NCBI GenBank assembly: GCA_016802295.1
Contig: JAESIW010000138.1
Coordinates: forward strand, 1,187,904-1,251,903
Reading direction: 5' to 3'
DNA from: Brachionus rotundiformis
Taxonomy: Eukaryota > Rotifera > Eurotatoria > Ploima > Brachionidae
DNA: 64,000 bases
Shown here: positions 58,227 through 64,000 of the stretch, piece by piece
Layout of the letters: each line of letters begins with the position of its first letter
Numbering within the stretch: the first letter of the stretch is position 1
Program-made: the position numbers and the translations under genes
The notes under the pieces: model-generated
What the model saw: the letters and a program-made list of their open reading frames with translations, nothing else
Databases searched by the model: none
Told to the model about the DNA's origin: nothing

Positions 58227-58712
58227 CACCCTCCTCTTTTTGCAACCGGGCTTGGGACCGGCTTTGGCAGAGTTATGACGGCGTCTTTCCCTAAGAAGCC
58301 AGTGGGACGTTCATCATAAACAGCGCCACTCATCCGAGCACTCAAAATTGGCTGCGAACTCGGCAACTATTTAGACTAGCTTGGAACCACAAACCAAGCG
58401 ACTTCTCTCTCACTCTTTCGATTGAGATAAAAAGTCTTAACTTAAGGCTTCCAAAGTTACGTACTGTCTGCAGAGGGTCAGCTGTACAGCAGATTCTCGC
58501 TCCTTTCGGATTCTATACTGGGAGATGGTCGAAGCCAGCGGCGCCCTCATACGACAAGACTTGGACAAAGACCCGTAGGCCTATGTACCCGCCATACAGC
58601 TCTTCTGCAGACTACGTGAAAGACCACACACACATACGATGCATGTGGCTGCCACCACCCTCCTCTTTTTTCATCAGGGCTTGGGACCTGCGGATCGGCA
58701 GAGTTATGGTGA
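58227..58712 (+). repeat. GC-rich island bounded by ~57-bp direct repeats
   Basis: CACCCTCCTCTTTTT at 58227 and 58656 each start a repeat of about 57 bp with GGGCTTGGGACC and GGCAGAGTTATG in register, offset 429 bp. The DNA between is far less AT-rich than the surroundings and has no long open frame on either strand. Best read as an inserted repeat element (solo or internally deleted mobile element, or two units of a longer repeat). No known family recognised. Confidence 0.65.
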
Positions 58713-59390
58713 CTTTTGCTTTTGTTCGATTCTTTTTTAAATAAAAATCTTTTTACAAAATTTTTAATTTTTAAAAATGAAATGACTATTTAATCATAAG
58801 TTCATCCTATTTATACCCTTCCAGCTCACCTGTACATTTACTCCCTTTTCTCTTTTTTCACCAGTTGACCAATAATGACGACTGCTTATTTCCACTCTTT
58901 AAGTCAAAAATGTTTTTAAGAAATTTTTAAATTAAAAAATTTATATTTTCTAAAATGAAATCCAATTTTTGCCCCTTTGGTATAAATGAACCATGTTAAC
59001 CAATCTAACTAAGTAAACTAATCAATCAATTTAACGAATTTATTTTTTTTTGAAATATTAAAAATAAAATTTCTTCAAATTTAAAATGAAATCTAAGTTT
59101 ATTATTTCAAAATTGTTGATTTTTATTTGAAATGTTCGCCACTTCAGCCTTTTTTCACCAAATTAAATCTGGTTACCGATTCTTGTATACATAAAAATTT
59201 ATTAAATTTTTATGATAAATAATCTAAAAATCGATTTAGCAACTTAAAATTACTATCTAAAATTAAAATGTTTTTTATTATTTATGTCATAAGAAAAGGA
59301 ATATTTTTATTTAAAATAAAAACATCTATATTAAATGTCAATCGTATAAAATAAATTTCATTAAAAAATTTAAAAAATCATTAGATAAAT
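58713..59390. other. AT-rich region upstream of the serine protease
   Basis: No gene recognised. A weak third resemblance to the island repeat (CTCTTTTTTCACCAG at about 58849) is too short to claim. Confidence 0.45.
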
Positions 59391-60365
59391 ATGATTTTTT
59401 CTCAAATATTTACAATTATAACTGGCTTAACCACAAGTTTGTGGTTATTTTTCAGCAGTAAAAAATATTTCCTACCATCTAGTAATAAATTAAATGAGAA
59501 TATACAGGATTTTAATTTTTCATGTGGAATTACTCATTTCCAAGCTAGAATAATTAATGGTCTTCAAACCAAGCCATATGTTTGGCCATGGATAGTGAGT
59601 CTTCGCACACGAAATAGCCTTTTCAAGGTGTTCTCATCACATATCTGTGCTGGGACAATAATTAATCATTACATTATACTTACCGCTGCACATTGTGTTA
59701 AGGACCTTAAAGCTAAAGATCTAGTGGTAATTGTTGGTATATATAATCTAAAAGATAGTATACAAGAATCAAAAATATTTTATGTAAACAATATTATTCA
59801 TCATTCTAATTATATCCTTACTGAGAACGATATTGCTTTGATAAGACTTGCCAAAAAAATTGATTTTAGTGAAAAAATTCAGCCTATATGTTTGCCTCCA
59901 GATTGGATGAGTACCAAATTTTTACTGAATAAAACGTTGACATTAGTTGGATGGTAAATTGAAGCTTATTTTCTGTTAAAAATAAATTTTTTAATCAAGT
60001 TTTTTTTAAATTTTTATTCCAGGGGGAGCACAGATGGCATGCGGCAATCGATTAGTTTGGCAAACAGTCTTCAACAGACAAGCTTAAAAGAAATAAATGG
60101 CGATTTCAAATGCTTGGAATATGTGACCTTTAATGCGGAAAAAATTATTTGTGCCATTGATGATACTTTGCGAAACTCCAACGCTTGTTTCGGTGATTCT
60201 GGTGGACCATTGGCCATTCAATTGGATAACAGATGGCACATAGTGGGAATAACCAGCTTTATTATATCCTACCAAAATGAACACTGCAATCCACAATCAC
60301 CATCTTACTACACACATGTAAACTCATTCAATGACTGGATCAATCAAACAGTTAAAATTTTATAA
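59391..60365 (+). CDS. S1 family serine protease with atypical S1 pocket
   Basis: Two exons, 59391-59953 and 60023-60365, intron 69 bp, about 301 residues. An N-terminal hydrophobic segment (IFTIITGLTTSLWLFF) acts as signal peptide or anchor. The activation site is R53|IING. The catalytic triad is intact: H101 in TAAHC, D147 in ENDIALI and S247 in GDSGGPL. The residue six before the catalytic Ser (chymotrypsin position 189), Asp in trypsins, is Asn241 (NACFGDSGG). Cys45 precedes the cleavage site and can tether the light chain. Secreted or cell-surface protease of unknown substrate. Its stop lies 147 bp before LTN1 on the same strand. Confidence 0.92.
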
Positions 60366-60512
60366 TTTTTAGTATAAAAAATATCAGTTTTATTTTGATA
60401 TTAAAATTCAGACTAAAATTTCTCTTTATTTTGCAATAAATAATTTATCATATAAAAAAAAGCTATTATTAAATTAATATTTTTTAAAATTATTTGAAAT
60501 TAATTTTTAAAA

Positions 60513-63500
60513 ATGGGCAAAAAACAAGGCGAAGCGGCAAGAGTAAAAGGAAATGCAAAACCGAGCAGCAGTGCCAAAGCTGCTGAAATGCTTACTAAAG
60601 TGCCAAATTACAGCTTTGGTTCGGACATGCCTTCGATTGGAAAGGGTACTTTTTTAGAAGAATCGTTTGATTCAAATCTTGATCCAGATTTTCGAATGGT
60701 ATTAAAAAAATTGGCCAAAAAGGACACATTGACCAAGATTAAAACTCTTGATGAACTAAAAAATCTAATTGACACCAAGTCCCATGAAGAATGTGTCAAC
60801 ATAGTTTCATATTGGGCGAAATCTTATACCAAGCTATCAATAGATAATGACAGAAAAATACGCGAATTGTGCCAGCAGACTCATGAAAAGCTTAGTGCCA
60901 AAGTTTACAAGCATTTAGCTCCTCATATTAAAACAATAATGCCATTTTGGCTAATGGCTCAGTGTGATAGTCACTTGACTGCTGCTAGAATTGCTGAAAA
61001 AACCTTTAAAACAATGTTCAATGAGCTTAAGCAGCCAGAAGTGATTTATTTTTGTCGAGAGGAGATAACAAATGTTATTCATGACTTTTTGTTGGTTCAA
61101 AACGCCAAAACTCTATCAGATATGAAGAATACTTCAGAGGACGAAGCAGTGCAAAAGTATGAAAATGTTCTGGTCATGGCAATGCGCGCGTTCAGCCTTT
61201 ACCTAGAATATTTATTTGTCAACAATTCTAAAGTGTATGAATCGTTTGACTGGGCTAGTTTGGAAAAAATTCTACTTGACCAGAAATTTTTAAAATATTC
61301 CAAACATTCAAATCCAAAAATAAAATCGAATTTTTTTTATCTATTATCAATGACAATTGATTATATCTTGCTTAATAAGAATTTGGTAAACAAGGAGCAA
61401 AATGAAGAGTTACAATTGAGAAAAAATGTTAAAGTTAAATTGGTTCCATTGGTTTTTTACGCTCTTGACGAAGATAATGAACTAAGTTGCCAATTTATAT
61501 GGAAATCTATTTCACGATGTCTATCTAATTCTGATTTATTGGAACCGACTAATTTTTGGTCATTGCTAAATGTCAAAAAAGCATTTATACCTAAATTAAT
61601 GTTAGTCCTGCGTAACCATGGCAACGGCACTGCAAACCTATTAAATATAGAAACTATTTATCCGTGTCTAAGCCAACTATTAAAGAGTTTGACTAAAATT
61701 TTCGACTCATTTGATGAAAAGTTCTCTTTTTATAAAGAATTTTTATCCAAAATAAATGAACTTCTTTGTCGTGAATTGTCAAGCGTGCCAAAAACTCGCT
61801 TTGCCAATGTGGTTTCTTCTTGGACTACGGTAGCAAACGCTTACTTTGATTCAGTAGCAATTATCCTAGATAACATTAGAGCCAGATCAGACGATGATCT
61901 AAAGATATTTCAAGAAATTCTAGACCAAGTAAAAATTAATTAGTATGAATATTTTATCTAATTAAATACATTTATTTTAAGACTACTAAAATTTATAAGG
62001 CTTATCTTCTAGCTTCGATAGACACGATTGGCTTTGAGAAAATTTTCAACAAATTTTTGGCTAATGTTGAAATTTTTTCATGTGACAAATTTAAATTGGA
62101 CCTAAACAATTTGCTATTTAGTCTATTAAAGTATGAACAATGTTTGGAAAAGCAATTAAGCATACTAAAAAATTATCTAGCTCTTGATCTTAAAAATTCT
62201 GAATTGCTGAAAAGAATTTTTATTTTTTACTTGGATATGATTGAAGATTGTTTACCAATTATTAATTTTTTAGTATCAGATTATTATGACAATCAATTCA
62301 TTGACTTAATAACTCAAAGCGAGTCCCTAAGTCATTCAAAACTAGTGGAGAAATTGTTCTCAAATAATTCCAATTTGGTACAAAAAACTGTCTTCTACAG
62401 TCAAATTTCAATCAAGCTCAACCAACAAGATACTTTAAATTCCCAACTAGACAGTTTAATATTTACCACGGATAGAGATCAAGAATCTATTCACAACTTT
62501 ATGCAACTGTTAATCGAAGACATTTTGACCAAAAAAATACCTGGCCAACTTTCACATTTTTTAGTGAAATGGATCAAGTCTAGTGAAAATATAAAACATT
62601 ATATTAATGAATTTTTATTAAAAAAATTAGAAAATAATTCAAAAATTGTATCAGAACTGAACACAATTTTAGAAGATGAGAAATTTTCTATATCATTATT
62701 GGAAAAAATATATGATTATTTAAAACAATCGAAAAGTGTAAATGAACAGATAGTTTATCTCAACTTGAATATGTTAGAACAAGAGTTTGCACCAAAATTG
62801 GATCTTTTGTGGAAAATATTATTCGAATATTTTAGACTAAAATTAAGTGAAAATTTAAATACAGACAGTTTAAATAATACAATTGATAGGCTAATTAATT
62901 TATTGCTCACTGAAAATTCCTTGGAGCATTTTAAACAGATAATTTTACTCAAGTTGGAAGAAGATAATAGTTTAATTGTGAAGATTGTTGAATACATCCA
63001 AAACCAAATCAAGGATCGCAATGATTCAACATTTGTTGAAAAATTTTCTCAATGTACATCACTGTCTGACAAGATTAATTTGGAAAAAATATTTACCAAT
63101 TTATTAGACAACTCAGATGTAATATCAAAATTATTCTTAGACAATCGATGCAACCATTTATTCATAGAGATCTATTCTAAATTAAACAAATGTACAAAAC
63201 CAGACCCAGAATGGCTTTCCAACTCAAATTTGAACCAAATAATTTATTCGCTATCACAGTTCAACTTTGGCCTAAGTCAAGAGGCAAATTTTCTCCACCA
63301 TGATTGGTATAATCTTATTTTAAGCTCAATATTAGTTGATAAATTTTACACTGGGAAGCAAAATGTCTCATTATTTAAATCAGAATTAGGCAATTTGTTT
63401 TGTGATAACAAATTTGTTAAGTCATTAGTCGAAAATTTGTCCAATTCAGAAAACTTTGTGGCAAATTATTTCCAAAAGTCGACACTCATTTATGATCTGA

Positions 63501-64000
63501 ACAAATTTTCATTAATGCTCAATTATGTGATTGATCTAAAATATAATAAAAAAATTGAATTTGTGGTCAAAGACATAGTGGAAAGGTTGGTTTTAGCATA
63601 TCCTGATGAGGAAGATAGTATTAAGCTATTTTTAATTGATGTACCATTCGCTCGACAGTCTATTCTGGACAACATTGACTTCTTGATGGAAAATATAGAT
63701 CATTACTATTATCTATTTGACTCAGTTCTACAAGAATTGAGCCTAAAACTTCATGATTTGGCCCATGCTTTGCAAATTTTGAACCAAGACCAACATATCT
63801 CTTTGCTTGAATTTAATTTACAAAAATTTTCGTTTACCTTAGACATTTTATGTAAATATGTTCAGGTATATTTTGATTTTTTGAAGGAAAAAAATGACAC
63901 AAAATTAGAGCTTATATTTAATAATGAGAAAACATATGATTATTTACAAACTAGATTGCCTAATTATATGAATGGTGTGTTGGATCTCTTTATCACATTA
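60513..64000 (+). CDS. LTN1: E3 ubiquitin-protein ligase listerin (LTN1), 5' part
   Basis: Ribosome-quality-control ligase that ubiquitinates nascent chains on stalled 60S subunits. Exon 1 is 60513-61928 and exon 2 begins at 61982 and stays open to the window edge (673 codons); 1145 residues seen of an expected 1700-1800. The N-terminus is diagnostic: MGKKQGEAARVKGNAKPSSS, PNYSFGSDMPS, DPDFRMVLKKLAKKDTLTKIKTLDELK and the MPFWLMAQCDSHLTAARIAEKTF block. The rest is HEAT/ARM-like helical repeats. The C-terminal RWD and RING domains lie beyond the window. A possible donor (CAG|GTATAT at about 63868) could end exon 2, but the frame remains open past it. Confidence 0.94.

Noticed and set aside
58227..58712. 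GC-rich island as a 5S or snRNA gene
   Set aside because: No recognisable 5S internal control region, Sm site or conserved snRNA sequence; direct repeats at the ends favour a mobile or repeat unit.
1..64000. CRISPR arrays, bacterial operons, rRNA and tRNA genes
   Set aside because: No regularly spaced direct repeats with unique spacers, no rRNA blocks and no convincing tRNA T-arm/anticodon structure were seen by eye. An exhaustive scan (tRNAscan/Infernal) could not be run.

Overview
The window is nuclear DNA from an animal with a very AT-rich, compact genome. Evidence for an animal is the set of metazoan genes: Van Gogh/Strabismus, SPARC, an SLC1 transporter, a nuclear receptor, a rhodopsin-type peptide GPCR, RASSF, ERICH3 and animal-type phosphomevalonate kinase. 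Most introns are about 40-70 bp, always GT..AG and T-rich, and intergenic DNA is extremely A/T rich. Base composition, gene compactness and the style of the LINE remnants fit a monogonont rotifer such as Brachionus best. That assignment is inference and is not proven by the window.

Layout. 0.1-6 kb: a low-molecular-weight thioredoxin reductase (+) convergent with a complete GAK/auxilin gene (-). 7.6-9.6 kb: a SAM-domain protein with a Q/N/S-rich tail. 11.2-13 kb: pyroglutamyl-peptidase I and coatomer epsilon (both -). 13.5-16.7 kb: a seven-exon ERICH3 homologue with a 141-bp tandem repeat in its last exon. 18.1-19.6 kb: a divergent SLC1 transporter. 20.7-22.2 kb: RASSF. 22.4-25.9 kb: an accessory-looking cluster of three related secreted small proteins and two related WBP1/VOPP1-like membrane proteins. 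26-27.4 kb: Cys-rich/coiled-coil/BTB protein. 28.8-32.6 kb: Vangl, phosphomevalonate kinase and SPARC. 32.6-37.1 kb: gene-poor DNA with a LINE tail. 37.1-38.3 kb: a BEN-domain protein with unusually GC-rich codons. 38.7-40.1 kb: decayed LINE fragments. 40.7-49.4 kb: sphingosine-1-phosphate lyase, exocyst Exo84, CREBL2, a nuclear receptor and a peptide GPCR. 49.4-54.4 kb: no supported gene. 54.4-57.6 kb: a truncated PABP-like protein and UBC9. 58.2-58.7 kb: a GC-rich island bounded by direct repeats. 59.4-64 kb: an S1 serine protease and the 5' part of listerin (LTN1), which runs off the window.

No prokaryote-style system links these genes. Most are housekeeping genes for clathrin uncoating, COPI, exocyst, SUMO, ribosome quality control, mevalonate and sphingolipid metabolism. 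The most novel material is the 22.4-25.9 kb cluster. Its secreted proteins share a Glu-rich segment ending in E-x3-E-x-C, a motif known from vitamin-K-dependent Gla proteins, plus an upstream conserved hydrophobic/basic segment. Also notable are the fungal/plant/bacterial-type thioredoxin reductase in an animal, an SLC1 transporter that has lost canonical cation-site residues, and an S1 protease with Asn at the specificity position.

Gene models with introns were assembled by hand from reading frame, GT/AG sites, phase and family alignment from memory. Exon limits are predictions.
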